From positions 6,850,863 to 6,914,862 of the forward strand of contig JACTAT010000037.1 in NCBI GenBank assembly GCA_014526335.1: a stretch of 64,000 nt of DNA. Reading direction: 5' to 3'. Made by a program: the position numbers and the translations under genes. The notes below the pieces were generated by a model. It saw only the letters and a list, made by a program, of their open reading frames with translations, was not told the DNA's origin and did not search any database. This stretch comes from Chrysaora quinquecirrha. Lineage: Eukaryota > Cnidaria > Scyphozoa > Semaeostomeae > Pelagiidae. The number at the start of each line of letters is the position of its first letter. The first letter of the stretch is position 1. Positions 23,941-36,500 of the stretch are shown piece after piece.

Positions 23941-26382
23941 CTATCGAAGACTGCCATCAATGCGAATCAAAGCATCTGTTGTGGGGCTTGCCATTTTATT
24001 TCTCAATTTGTTTTTGAAATAGTTCATTTTTATTAGCGAAGTTTCTGTTTAACAGCGCATTTGCGAGAAATTGCAGAAGAAAAACGACAACTTTTATTTT
24101 CGAACAAGACATGTTTCGGATTACTCAATCCATCTTCAGTTAATGAGAAATTAAAATAAAAACGTTGAATTTATTACAAAGCTAGGTAACAATAATAATT
24201 TAAAGAGGCAAAGGAAAAGATCTTTTCCTTTACTCTTTAAATTATTATTGTTACCTAGCTTTGTAATAAATTCAACGTTTTTATTTTAATTTCTCATTAA
24301 CTGAAGATGGATTGAGTAATCCGAAACATGTCTTGTTCGAAAATAAAAGTTGTCGTTTTTCTTCTGCAAGTTCATTTTTGATAAAATACGCTCCACCTCG
24401 GCATTTGAATAAGGCAACGAATACAAAGCCAGCGCAAGACATGCAACGCTGTTAAATCGGGGGTTAGCAGCAGCACCTTTGTATTGCAGGAAATGGCTCC
24501 AAAATTTAACAGGATGGTCGCTCAAGTCCTTAGGCACATCAATTAACTTCATTTGACGTAGCTCATTGTTGACAGAATCAATGTCTGGTGATATGTTTTT
24601 AAAACGCTTCGTCAGCTTTGTCAAATCTTGCACACCATTTACCTCTTTTGGAGAAATGGTGGTTACAGCTTAGCTTGAAATATTGAGGCATTTTCTGGAA
24701 GTCTTTGTTGAACTTCTTCTGCTGATTTTACAAGAAACTCCAGGCATTTTTCTTTGAAATCCTTCATTTGCTTCGCTCTGCACTGCTTAAAAATGCATAC
24801 CCAAAGTCAACACATTCAGCTGGCATCAAATCTTGTTTAAAGTCGTAGATTACTCTGACTTATCTTGTCAAGCTTGCTTGGTATTACTATACGCTGAAGC
24901 AGAGATTGATAGAAGCTTGGGAGATCAGCACCAAGACGAACAACATCAGCATCACCAAGCTCAAAGAGCTTGTTGATTCTGGAGAAATCCTTTAGGATGC
25001 CTTCTAGAAACACCAAGTATGTGTAATTCTTGGAATCTTCATACATGCTAGCCAGCTGTCTTGCGGTGTAGCATTTTTCCATGCCCGAAGCTGCCATTGT
25101 AAAGCACAACTTGAGTGAATCCCATTGGTCAATGATTCTTCGGATGCATTCGTATCGGCTCATCCATCTTGTAGCGCTCAGTTGGAGAAGCTTGTCTGGA
25201 ACCTCATTTGTGATGGTTTTATGGAGCTCTCTGTACTCTACCAGTCTTTTAGTGCTGTGCGAGAACCAGTTATACGATTCTCTTACCATAAAGTCAATAT
25301 GGGCTGGCATCACTTCTGCTGCTTTGCTAGCTGCTAGTTGCAAGCTATGGCATACACATTTAAACATTACAATTTCCGGCACAAGACTTTTAAAATACGT
25401 TGACACACTGTGGTGTATTCCAACTATTGGGCTACACCCATCAACCCCGATCCCGATAAGCTTCTCAAGACACAGGCCAGCTTCTTCGAGAGCGGTCTTT
25501 ATAGCAGCTCCTATCACATCTGATGTTGCGGTGGCCCCAAGGTTTATCATCTTAAAAAGGTTGTTCTGACAGACTGTTTGGCAACACTGTAGTAACGAAT
25601 GCAAATGGCCAAAATTTTTCTGGCTCACATCAGTGGACTCATCAATGATCAAACTGAAAAACTCTCACCAACATCTTCAATCAATTCTTCGAACAGGGAG
25701 GGGGAGATAACGTTGACAATCAGTCCGGTACACTTGGTACGTTGCATTCGTAGATTAGCTGCAATTTGGGAATCCGGGAAGATTGATGACAAAAGAAGAG
25801 TTAGATGATCAACTGAACGAAATGCTGTATGTTTCGCAACAAACATGGCCGTCCGAAGTTCTGCAACTTTTCTTGACAATGATAATGCTGGTCTGAATGC
25901 TTGTACGATTGGTCTGATCTTCGCTAAACTTTCATTTTCTGCAACCTTATTTTTATGCTTTTCAGTTGTAGTATGCTTTCGCAGATCATTCTTATGTGCC
26001 TTCAGCTCAATATTGCAAACTTTACAAAATGCTTTGCTCGAGTTTCCTTCCATCGAGGCAAGCCATCCTTCAATAATGAGGAAAAGATAAATCTTAAAGA
26101 AGGGAACTCAAATTACAATAGTTTTTTATGATTTTCTTGATTTCGGATTAAAAATTAAATAAAAATTTAGCTAATGCTTTAACTTCTATCATAGTGTTGT
26201 GCGAGAGGTTATTCGTTCCTTGAAAAGGCGCACAATTTTTCAATTAAAACAATAGAAATTCCAGCAAAATTTTCTTTAACATAGCTATCGTAATTTTCAG
26301 AAAAAAAGTTACCTTTAAAACCAGGATCGTTTAGCCAGGCGTGAGAGAATTTCTGAGAGTACCAAGATTTTGTTTTCGGCAT
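23941..26382 (-). pseudogene. hAT-family transposase gene, degenerate and interrupted
   Basis: hAT transposases cut and paste DNA. Exon 1 (26382-26313) encodes MPKTKSWYSQKFSHAWLNDP and ends in phase 1 at a GTAACT donor. Exon 2 starts at 26067 and completes GWLASMEGNSSKAFCKVC, a BED/TTF-type zinc finger (C-x2-C, H, H). Downstream come IIDESTDVS (first catalytic Asp), GIGVDGCSP (second Asp), CVCHSLQLA, the conserved RWMSRYECI, and the C-terminal dimerisation/catalytic region LPYSNAEVERILSKMN. Breaks: a 1-nt loss near 25650 before IIDES; further frame changes near 24840 and 24790 and a stop near 24670; and a hairpin insertion at 24032-24369. The tail resumes beyond the insertion as YFKNKLRNKM and ALIRIDGSLR-stop (23941). 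Introns occur in some hAT genes, but the breaks indicate a dead copy. Terminal repeats of the element were not found. Confidence 0.92.
24032..24369. mobile_element. Hairpin insertion (Penelope/retroelement-like) inside the hAT gene, 10-bp target duplication
   Basis: Two arms of about 150 bp (24075-24222 and 24222-24369) are almost perfect reverse complements, starting ttgcagaagaaaaacgac and meeting at gaaaagatcttttcc. A single-arm tail of about 43 bases (24032-24074) lies on the left. The element is flanked by GTTCATTTTT on both sides (24022-24031 and 24370-24379). Removing one flank and the element rejoins SKMN to YFKNKLRN in the transposase, so the insertion is real. Each arm carries CTGAAGA, a 5-bp stem GGATT/AATCC with loop GAGT, then GAAAC, resembling hammerhead ribozyme cores found in Penelope-like elements. 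Family assignment is inference. Confidence 0.8.
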
Positions 26383-27404
26383 CGCCAAAACAATGTCTAT
26401 ATTACTTTCGACTACTCTACTATATACAAAAAATGTTGAAATTGAAATCTGCACTTAACTCTGTCTGACTTGATAGCTAAATCTAAATTATAGTGACCCG
26501 TTTTTTCCGTAATTATATGGGTTAGAAGTGCGAAAAATTAATTACCAGACATATGGGTGGGTTTTGAAAAAACCTGGCGGCACCTCTAATTTATTGAACA
26601 ATTGAAGCGACGAAACACCTTAGTGTGAGAGGAAACAAGGAGGAAACTCCCACTATGCTTGTTATTGAAATCTTATGCCGCATTGGGATCAGTAACAATT
26701 CCCCACCACATGACATACATTAGTGTTAGTTCTGTTAGTTTTAGTTCGAAATTTTTCTAATAAACATTTTTCTAGATGAATTTTTCATATTCCCAAGGTT
26801 TTTCCCAAGATATTTTTCCATAAAAAAAATCCCAAGAAAAATCCCAACAGCCCTAAAAATTTCCAAGATCTTGGGATAAAATCCCAAGTCTGGCAACCCT
26901 GAATATTTGCAGAAATGATATTTCCGATAAAAATAATTGAACAGGAAGTCGCGGTTTCCAGACCCGTCACTCATACTACATACTACGTCACTCATGGTCA
27001 TAACAATATATAGAGGCATAGTGACACAGATAACTTTATCATAGCTTACCCGTTACCTTTCTTTATTTTCGAACGAATGTGTGTTTTATCAGAAATAGCG
27101 GTTAAACAGGGGCGTTTACAAGAAAGGAGGTCTACAAACATTTAATGACCAACAAGGGACGATTTAAAAGGAACTCTTAAGCTAACCAACACAGTATGAT
27201 CGTTTCTTTCTTTAATCGAGGCCAACTTGAGAAAAGGTCATGGTAAGAGCATTCTCAGTATGCATTATTATAAAAAAGCTTTATAGATAACAGGAACTTC
27301 ATCCAGTTTCTTAAATCGGCACCCGATTCGTTAAGATCAATAGCATGAGTTTTCATTGATCTTACCCAAAGTTGTTCAAAAAACTTTTCCGTTTCAAGAT
27401 TCTT
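26383..27404. other. No gene seen; CCCAAG-rich scrap at 26790-26900
   Basis: The stretch 26790-26900 repeats cccaaga/tcttggga motifs (for example aagatcttgggataaaatcc), which can fold back. No terminal structure or ORF could be defined. Confidence 0.35.
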
Positions 27405-27563
27405 CTACAAGCTTTCAATAGGCTTCAGTGCTTTTGCTACAAGTGGTAATAAATCACGTGTTTTCTTCCGCCAATTTGTGGGATTCTTTGATATTTGGCA
27501 CCAAATTTCACCATGATGCGGCTCAGCAAGGACACATTTTTCCATGACTGAACTTTGTTCTAC
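27405..27563 (-). CDS. PRPF6: PRPF6 terminal exon
   Basis: Starts [19 protein letters not shown] after the acceptor tcatttgcag and ends [13 protein letters not shown] (TAG at 27407-27405). Corresponds to the family's extreme C-terminus, including the WCxxSK and [14 protein letters not shown] segments. 52 codons plus stop, phase 0. Confidence 0.9.
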   Translation of the reverse strand, partial: VEQSSVMEKCVLAEPHHGEIWCQISKNPTNWRKKTRDLLPLVAKALKPIESL

Positions 27564-30500
27564 CTGCAAATGAATTTTTTGACGATATAATTAAATAAAA
27601 TGGTACACAGGAAACTGAATAAGAAGCCGATTTGAGAGAATATATGCAATCGGGTATACAACTTAATGATGAAAAGTATAACCAAAAGCTTAAATATTTT
27701 TATTAGGAAACAAACGAAAGACGATCAATGTTTGTTATGAACTATACATTCGACTGTACTTTCCAACATTCACATCAAGCCCATTTCTATTTGCGCTTTA
27801 CAATGCAAAGAAAGAGTCGTTCTACGGTGTCTAAAATGCTTTACACAGCACAAAAAGTAAGCTAACGAAATTGCCTACAGGCTTTTAAAAATAACCAATT
27901 TGTGATAAGTTTCGGCGAAGAAAATCTGGGAAGAATAATGCCTGAACACAAAATTCTAGACTCTTTTTTCAAAGTTGTTATTAGAATTCTCTTTTTGCGT
28001 TTATCAAGATTATTTTTCACCGGAAAATGGCTACATATGATGCATTTTCTTCCTGCACATTACCGGCAAAAGATATTTTGGAAAACTAGCATTTCAAATT
28101 CGTTTTTCGGAAAATCTCGGACAGGGTCTAGGACCCCGTTTACACCAATGCCGGTATGAGATGAAAAGGGTAAGAAACTATACAGTTTTGGCCTTGCGTC
28201 TACACTATGCCGGCACAGTTTTGATATGAATACAGCAAGAAATGAATACTATACGGTATACGCCAACCGGCGTCAACTGAAAATAGTGTAAAAGGCTGAA
28301 TACGGTACAGTTTGGTGCCGCTTCACTGAATGAATGAGAGAAAAACAATTACACTTAGGTCTTGTTGTCATGAAACAATTGATTTCTGACAAAAACCGAT
28401 GACCTTGCTCATCGTACTCATTTCATGCCGGCATAGTGTCAATGGGACTCCCAATTCCCCACCCAACATGAAATCATTCCGCATTCATTACACACCGGCA
28501 TAATGTAAACGGGGCCTTAACCTTTCACAGCATTAAAGGTTCCGAAAGTTTTTATCCGAACCTTATGAATATGAAGTAAGCTTAGGCCTTAAATACCCCA
28601 AGCTTGAAAATTCAGATATTACACCGTATTAGCAGTCCTTAAATGAAGAAGATTGCTAACACGGTATGATATCAAAACGCTAATGAAGGGGAAGGTGAAA
28701 TGGTTATTAGCGCCAGTCGCTGGGAAATCAGAAATAGATGAATTAACGAGGTCTCTATGGCTGTGTGTTGCTGTGTGGCTAGTGCGTGAACCCCGAACTA
28801 ACTGAGCTCCAGACACCAAGAACAACCTGACGTTACAGCAACTTCAATGAAAAGAAAGAGAGCAGAGACGATGCCAGGAAATAATTGAATCAGATATGAT
28901 TTCGATATGAATCTGTGGAAGAATCAATACTAAGCAAAACAGCTCCACTCTCTATCAGCCTATTGCAAAACCATAACATAGCACACAGTTCATATTTCAT
29001 ACAGTACCGAAAGGGACGAAATTTCATATCCTATCGTACAAAAGCGTTGCCTTGCATATATACGGTCAAAACGTTAATGACATTATTCAAAACACAATAC
29101 TTCAAGGGAAGAAACTTTCGCGGGAAAAAACCTATCGCGTTTTTCGAGTTTTTGGTCCAAATTGAGAAGTTAGAACAGAGCTTAAGAAAATATGCTACAT
29201 CCGTTCATGCTTTCTTGTATACCAAAAGAACACTAAGTGGTGCCAATGGCACACGTGACTCAGCAAAAAATAAGAAAAAAACAACACTGGTTTCCACCCA
29301 TGTGTATTTAATCTTGGTCAGGAATTGGAACCATTTTGTGTTTTTGCGATGAAATTTTAGGTAGGCACATCTATATGCATTGAAAATCTAAATGAAAAAA
29401 CCACTGAATGACGTTGTAATTTGAAAAACTGGCTGCTTTAAGGCGGGACATTTCTGCATCGAAGTTTCGCTAGGAAGTTTAAGAAAAACATGAACATTTC
29501 TTAAGCTTATTAAAAAAGGATTAAAAACAACATGGGTTTGCATGGGTTTTCGCTTCTTATCATCCTAATATTTGCATTTTTTATGATTTTGTAGTGAGCA
29601 GGCAAGAGTAAACAACATTTAAGAAAATGAAATAGCAACGAGGATATAAAATCACCTACCTCGTTGCCATGCTGCAGCTCAAATTTGTAAAAATAGGCCC
29701 ATGCATCTCCCAAGTCAGGATCAATTTTCACTGTTCTATTAAACCATTCTCTTGTTTTGTTGATCTTTCGCTCACTCCAAAATAATCTTTTATGAAAATA
29801 ACATTAAATAATCATCGTAAAAAGAAATTCATAACAGATACGGGGATTATTTCTTTAAGCTAAATAACAAGTATATAACATGTATTTTAAATCATTAATG
29901 TGAAATTTGCAGTTTGTTTACAGAGGTTAATAGAATATTGATGGGGATAGTAGCGAAATTCAATCGAACACTGCAAACAGTCAAAGAGCTTTCTTCCCTT
30001 TGCATTGCGGAAAACAATCTCAACATATCCTCATCTTGATGAACTGAATCTCAGTTTATGAGGTGGTTTTAGAGTTAAACGATTTGTTTAAATATCTTTG
30101 AACCTGCATGTTTTCTCTTTAGAAATTCATTACCCTAGGGAATCAAGTGAGAAAAAGGAACTATTCAATCAAAATCAACTTTGGTCTGTTGAAATTTTCG
30201 GCAAGAGTAGTATTATATTTATAACATTTGGTTCCTCGATAGCCTCGTCTCTCAGCCCACCCTGCAGATAGGTTACCCAGTTGTTGTTTTTCATGCCCCA
30301 TTCATCCTCCACTAGTGTTAGTTTTATTTGAATTTGTTTCACATGTTTCTTTTTTCTTAACTTTGGTTGCTGTTTGAGGTATGGCACAACAAGCATGTTA
30401 ATTGATACTTGGCGGGAAAAGCAATTCACGAGCTGATGGTAAGTCTGGGTTGTATGAATGGGCAGACGTTCTTGCCATCCAATCTAGCAGCTCTACAGAT

Positions 30501-33500
30501 TGACCATAGTAAATAGGAGTCCTCATTCTATTTATGTTGTATTGACGGAACATATTCAACATTTTCTAACCATAAAGCCGAAGTAACACGAGCAAGTTTC
30601 ACCAGCAATTTCAAATGACAATTACACTCTTTTTTATAAGAACAATTTTATAAGAACACGAGCCTGGATTTTGCCCAGATTTTTAGAACAAATTAAGAAC
30701 AAGCTGAGGCTGGGCTTTTCAAAAGCCCTAAGAATATCAGCGAAATATGTAAGTAAGACAGTCAGACTGAACGTAAAAAGGAAGCAAACAGAGATATAGA
30801 CAAGAATGCTGCATTTTCACACAAACCTAGTACCACCCCAGACATTTATTGAAAAATATAGATATCTTAGTAACCAAGGAATTAAGAACAGATTAAGAAC
30901 ATTTCAGGCTCAAAAACGGCAAAAATTTAAGAACAGCCAGCCTCGATTAAAATTTCCTGGTTCTTATAAAAAAAGAGTGTATTTTTCAAAGCATCAACGC
31001 TTTTGTTTTCCTTTGCGGTCTAGTTTCCATGAAGATAGCCTCTGCCCACAACATTCCGGACGTTGGACATTCTTGCATAGCTAAAACGATGAAGAAAATC
31101 ACTAAGACAGCTGATAAAATATCCGGAGAAACGCTAAAACACAGCACAAAAACTACAAACTATACATGATTAGGTTAAAAAATTTAAGAAAAATGGATAT
31201 TGAATCAATTAAATTTAACATAACAGTGTAATTGTCCACTGTTAACTGAAAAACTGAACAAAATTAATTCTATTTTAGGTCAAAGGAATGTCAGTGAGGG
31301 ATTTTCATTATAAACGAAAGGGTCAAAGAGCTTCTAATAGAATCAGATGTATAACTTTTAACAAGAACATCCTGCACAAGAAGCACAAAGCTCAGATTCG
31401 GGTGAAATTTTTCTGCTGTCAAAAGCAGGCCGCAAAACGTGCCAACATGTTGGCCAACATCGCCGCCAACAATAGAGGTTTCTGCAAAAGATGGCCGCCG
31501 TTTCTGTCAATCCCTTGTTTTTCTTAAGGTTTTCCGAAGGGAGTTCTGGGAATAATTTCCTTAGCTACGAATTCAACGTCTGCAGCTATGTAAAATAAGT
31601 AACTAAAGAAATTATTCCCAGAATTCCTTTCGAAAATCCTTAATGAAAACAGTAGGCAAAAACGGCGGCCATCTTTTGAGGAAGCGTCCATTTTTGGCCA
31701 ACATGTTGGCGGGTTTGCTATAGATGTTGGCCTAAAAAACAGCATGTTGTCGACGAAAAAATGTTGGCCAACATTTTTATCGATTTGATCAAAATTGATG
31801 TGTTGGCACGGTTTACTATGTCTCGCCAACATGTTGGCACAACATGATAAATTTCGGTTGTTAGTTCGGAGTCCTTGAAATGAGAAATAGATTTAATTTT
31901 AGTTAGACCACGATGTTTTTTTTTCTTTTTCGTCGTCAACCAAAAGAGCGAGCAGTAAACAAACAGCTGCTTCCCTTTGGCTATGTTTACAAAAGATCAT
32001 TTGTAGAAGAAATCATCTCCAAAAATCTCAGATGTTGTGATAGTACGGCAAACTGTACCAACATGTTGGTCTATTTTCAGCCAACATGTTGGCCAACAAT
32101 GTTGGCACGGTTCGCGGAGGCCTTAAGGAGCTACTAAAGTGAAATATATCAAAGTCCACAGTCGTGAATCTCTTTCCTGGTAACTCACTTGAAATATGTT
32201 TCAAAAAGGATAGAGGGTGATACAGTGGTAATAAATCAGTCGAAAAACAAGAAATATGCAGGCTGAGAGCGAAGCCAGCGCTTTAAAAAAAGCGTGTAGG
32301 CAATTTGTTGTAGCAGTTTAGTATTGTGCTCACTTTGGCAGTTTTGATCGGCGACGAAGGCGCCTCGCCACTCTGGAAACTTAATCTTAAAGTATTAAGT
32401 CCTTCGAGACAAGCAGTCTCCGCTGTACCCATTTCTAACGCTTGAGACTGCTTTTGCTCAAGCAAGCCAAGATACCGAAAAATGTTCCAAAATAGCCTCG
32501 AACGAATGCACGAAGGTATCTTCTACCCTTTTACTTCAAATTTCTTCATCTGATGGCATCTTCCACCAAAATTTCAAGTATTTTAGATAGTGAAAAGCTT
32601 TCATTTTCTCCACAAAGGGTAAATACTATGGGGAAATGTGCATTTGCACCGTTTTAAATACATCTTTGAAGATGCCTCGAAGAATCCCAGTTATCGCAAA
32701 TTTGAAAATTTCTTGTATCTACGACAATAATCTCCCATTTAAATTACCTTTGGCCATTAGAGATTTGGCAAATTCTTTATTTCCACTTCTGACTTCCACG
32801 CGAACAGCCTCAAGCCTATTTGAAAGTAACAATAAATGTCCAAAAATTGTGACAGTCTACAAGAAGCCTAAAAAGAGATGTTTAAAACAGGTAAACAAGC
32901 AGAATCTTAGGCGTCAGGGGGTTTTTTATTTGCTGCCATTTTGCACCAACTCTGAATCTGACAGACTTCGCAGACTTCCAAAACTAATTCTTTTCGGCAT
33001 ATCTCGCAACGATCTAAGATTCTAGAGGTGTCTTCACACTCCCTCTCGACGCTTAGATGTGTCGCAGATTTCGCAGAGAATCAATCTCCTATCCAGTCCT
33101 ATCCATGCAAAGCTAGAATCATTCTAAATAGGACAAATATTGGCCAAGAACTAAGATAAACTATAAACACCAAAATGTTGGGATGACGCACCAAAGTTCA
33201 GCATTTTGTGGATTTCGATGTCTTGCTTGCTCTAACAATGATCGAGCTTTCGTGATCTGACCTAAACAAGACACAAAATAACAATAGAAAAAGGAAAAAA
33301 TGCATTTGCAGAACATGGCTAGCTTAAAGCACAGCCTTGTCAGGTTGCTAAACCAGGAGTCAAATTGAACAAGCATCTGTAATTCCTTGAAAACGCATTG
33401 GGCACTTATTTTGGACAAAATTAACAAAATTAACTCAACAAAATCTGCGTTGTAAACACAAAACTTGTTACAAAGCATTTTAAGTATGAAAACATGGAAA

Positions 33501-36500
33501 TAAAAGTCTCGAACAAATTAATGGGAGACACACCGATGACACACTGATGTAGAACATTCCAGCCAAGAACTCTTATTATACGAAGCGGTGAAAATTTTCA
33601 TTCTACGCTTATCTACTAGAAACTTGCACTGTGTTGTCTGATCTTTCGTTTACTCTACTAATTTTCTCGTGGTTTTGCCTTTTCGTTCTATTTCGTTTTA
33701 TTTCGACAACGAGAGGAAGAAGATTGACGTTTTGACTTTTCACCACAGCAACAATACGCAAGGGAGGTCATTTGAATAAACTTTATATCTGTCCGATGGG
33801 ATGATGACATCTCTACTCTTTTTCGACATTGGAAAATATTTATTGCCCAACAGTAGTATAATTTCTCTTACCCCCCTCCCCCACTGATTTTATTGCAGAA
33901 ATGGACTTCTCTAAAACACCAACTTTTCAACTATTGGGGGAGGGGCGACTGTTCCCCTTGCCCCCCTGGCTACGTTACTGATGTTCGGTAAACTTTGCCG
34001 GCCAAAATAACAGTGATTGTTTGTTTGTTTTTTCTGGTGTATACACCATACAAATACACCAAGTTATGCACCAACCGAGGATGGAAAGTAAGGGCAGGCA
34101 ATGAATATATTCACGAGAGATATCTTCGACCTGGTAGGCAAATGAAATGCCGTTAGATCCCATTAGTGCAGTACAGGATACACGGAGTACCCAATTTACT
34201 GATTTGCACATGAGCAAGTTCAGTTGCACGTACTTTAAGAACACATTCGAATTTCGAAAAATATGAGCACACATGCATTATGTCGATGAAAAACAATAGT
34301 TGGATAATTCGTTATAAAGCTAAAACTATTTATCAAAAAAATCAATTATGTTTACTTGTTTAACATTCTTCAATCAAAGTTTTTAGGACCATGGTGATAA
34401 TCACCACCAGCGCTAAATATTTATCCACTTTGATATCTGTTTACAAAGCATTATGGCTTCTTTGCTTGGAGATAAAACATTCCGTGAAAATATGGAGTAG
34501 CATCAACTGATTATATGTTTTGTAAACTCTCTTTGACGAGCTTTATCTTACAATTAAAGTCGTCTCTTCTGAGTTGAGAGTGAAATTAACTTCTTTTCTT
34601 CTCGTAAGAAACGACTTGTGCAAGTCCAAAGAAAACCATACAACAATTAATGTCAAATCTACATCACCAAGTCTTTATCTTCAGGTTAAATGCAACAGAT
34701 TTTCTTTCGCACATTGCGGAGGCCCCCCAAGCGGTTCTGCGTGATGCGTTATTGGACCGTTCTTCATGCGTGATTTCGTGAAACGAGAAATTTTTGCGCG
34801 TGAATGCGTGAATCTAAACTCCTGCGTGTCGCGTGAAATGCTTTGCTTATGCTTGTGATTTCGTGATTTACAGTATTGGCGAAACAATTGAGAGGTTACT
34901 TGAAAGCAGGAATGCCCTTTTATCCACCAAACCTTGTCAGCTAACTATATTTCTTTCATTCTCTCATATGATGAATTAATTTGGTCCCCTGAAATCTTAA
35001 TTTTGTGTGTTTTCCTGTTACAAACTCATGATGAAAAGAATTTTACAAGGCCAATCTATTTGAAATATGAAGTTAAACATCCTGAATATTGATACTGCTC
35101 GAAATTTCGGGGAGCAACGCCTGAAGTTGAAATGAAGTTTTATCGTGCGTGACTGCGTGAATCGTCGAAAAATTGCGCGTGATCGCGTGATTTTTCATCC
35201 CCCTTGGGGGTCTCATTGCGGGTATTTTGTCCTGCATATCATATTCAACGAATACGTATCTTGTAGCTATATGTCAATGTCATTTGCACGTAGTGTACTG
35301 CATGAATGGTATAGTTAGTTCAAGAAGCAATAAACGCGTTGTAACGAACTTTTGACGTTGCCTGTTGCACATTGGATGATATTCATCAAATCTTCCACGT
35401 GTTTCGCATAATCCAGTGTATTACTGCGTCAATGGAGTTTTACGGTATCCAAATTTTTTAATTTTGTGTTGAACGTGAAATATTGAATGTGCCTTGAGAT
35501 AATTGTCGACATGTTGTATACACGTAGTGTTTAGCAGGCAGTCTTCTGCCATTCTTCCATCACATGTTGCAGCTCTTTGTTGCTAAGTCTGTAATGTTGT
35601 ACGTTAAGTGTTGCTTGTACTGTGTAACAAGTTGTCTTCTGTCTCTTACGTTGTCTTGCATATGTTGTGCTTTTGCTCTTGAGTCTGCAACGCTGCACGT
35701 CAAGTGTTGCATGCTGTGTACAAAAACGTGCCTTTGTTAAACCAGTAATGTTGTACGTCAAATGTTGCACATAGAGTATAACATATCCTCTTCTGCAATC
35801 CATTACTTATATGATGTAGCTGATTGGTCTGCCATGTTGCACGACATATGTTGCACATTATGTGAAACATGCTGACTTCTGTAATTCCTTGCAAATATGT
35901 TGAAAATGTTGTGACAGTCATTGGTGCTCGATCGAAAGTTATGTTAAGACTCAATACAAAAAAAAAAATGAAAAAGCTGACAAATTTGCTGATGAAAGAT
36001 TTGGTATTTTTCCAGGATTGGATTCAAAATTACTCTGAAAAATGTTTTTAAAACAGTTTGCTAACATTGCTTGGCGATGTGCGCGTTAAATAGGCTTTAT
36101 GGGTGTGCCACTACACTCTTTTCTTATAAGAACCAGGAAATTTTGATCGACGCTGGCTGTTCTTAAGTTTTTGCCTTTTTTGAGCTTGAAATGTTCTTAA
36201 TCTGTTATTAATTCCTTGGTATAAGATAACTTTATTGTCCAGTGAATGTCTGGAGTGGTACTAAGATTGCGTAACAATGCAGCATCCTTGTCCATTTCTT
36301 TGTTTGCTTGCTTTTACTACGTTCTGTCTGACTGTTTTACTTTCATATTTAGCTGATATACTTAGGACTTAAGAGATGGCCAGCCTCAGCTTGTTCTAAT
36401 TTTGTTCTTAAAATCTGGGAAAATTCCAGGCTCGTGTTGTATCGTGTCTCGTTGTATCGTGAACAACCTTATAAAATTGTTCTTATAAAAAGAAGAGTGT

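Noticed and set aside
28915..29352. 145-codon plus-strand ORF
   Set aside because: Lies in a PRPF6 intron, has no domain, and its composition matches surrounding non-coding DNA.
30175..30553. Minus ORFs (30398-30553, starting [19 protein letters not shown]; 30175-30429) as a gene or missing PRPF6 exon
   Set aside because: The sequence does not match the missing PRPF6 segment and I recognise no family; at most a remnant of transposon coding sequence.
32283..32465. Candidate PRPF6 exon ([12 protein letters not shown])
   Set aside because: Weak resemblance and wrong phase; the true exon with correct phases is at 32748-32815.
32636..33025. 129-codon plus-strand ORF
   Set aside because: It overlaps a PRPF6 exon (32748-32815) antisense and has no domain.
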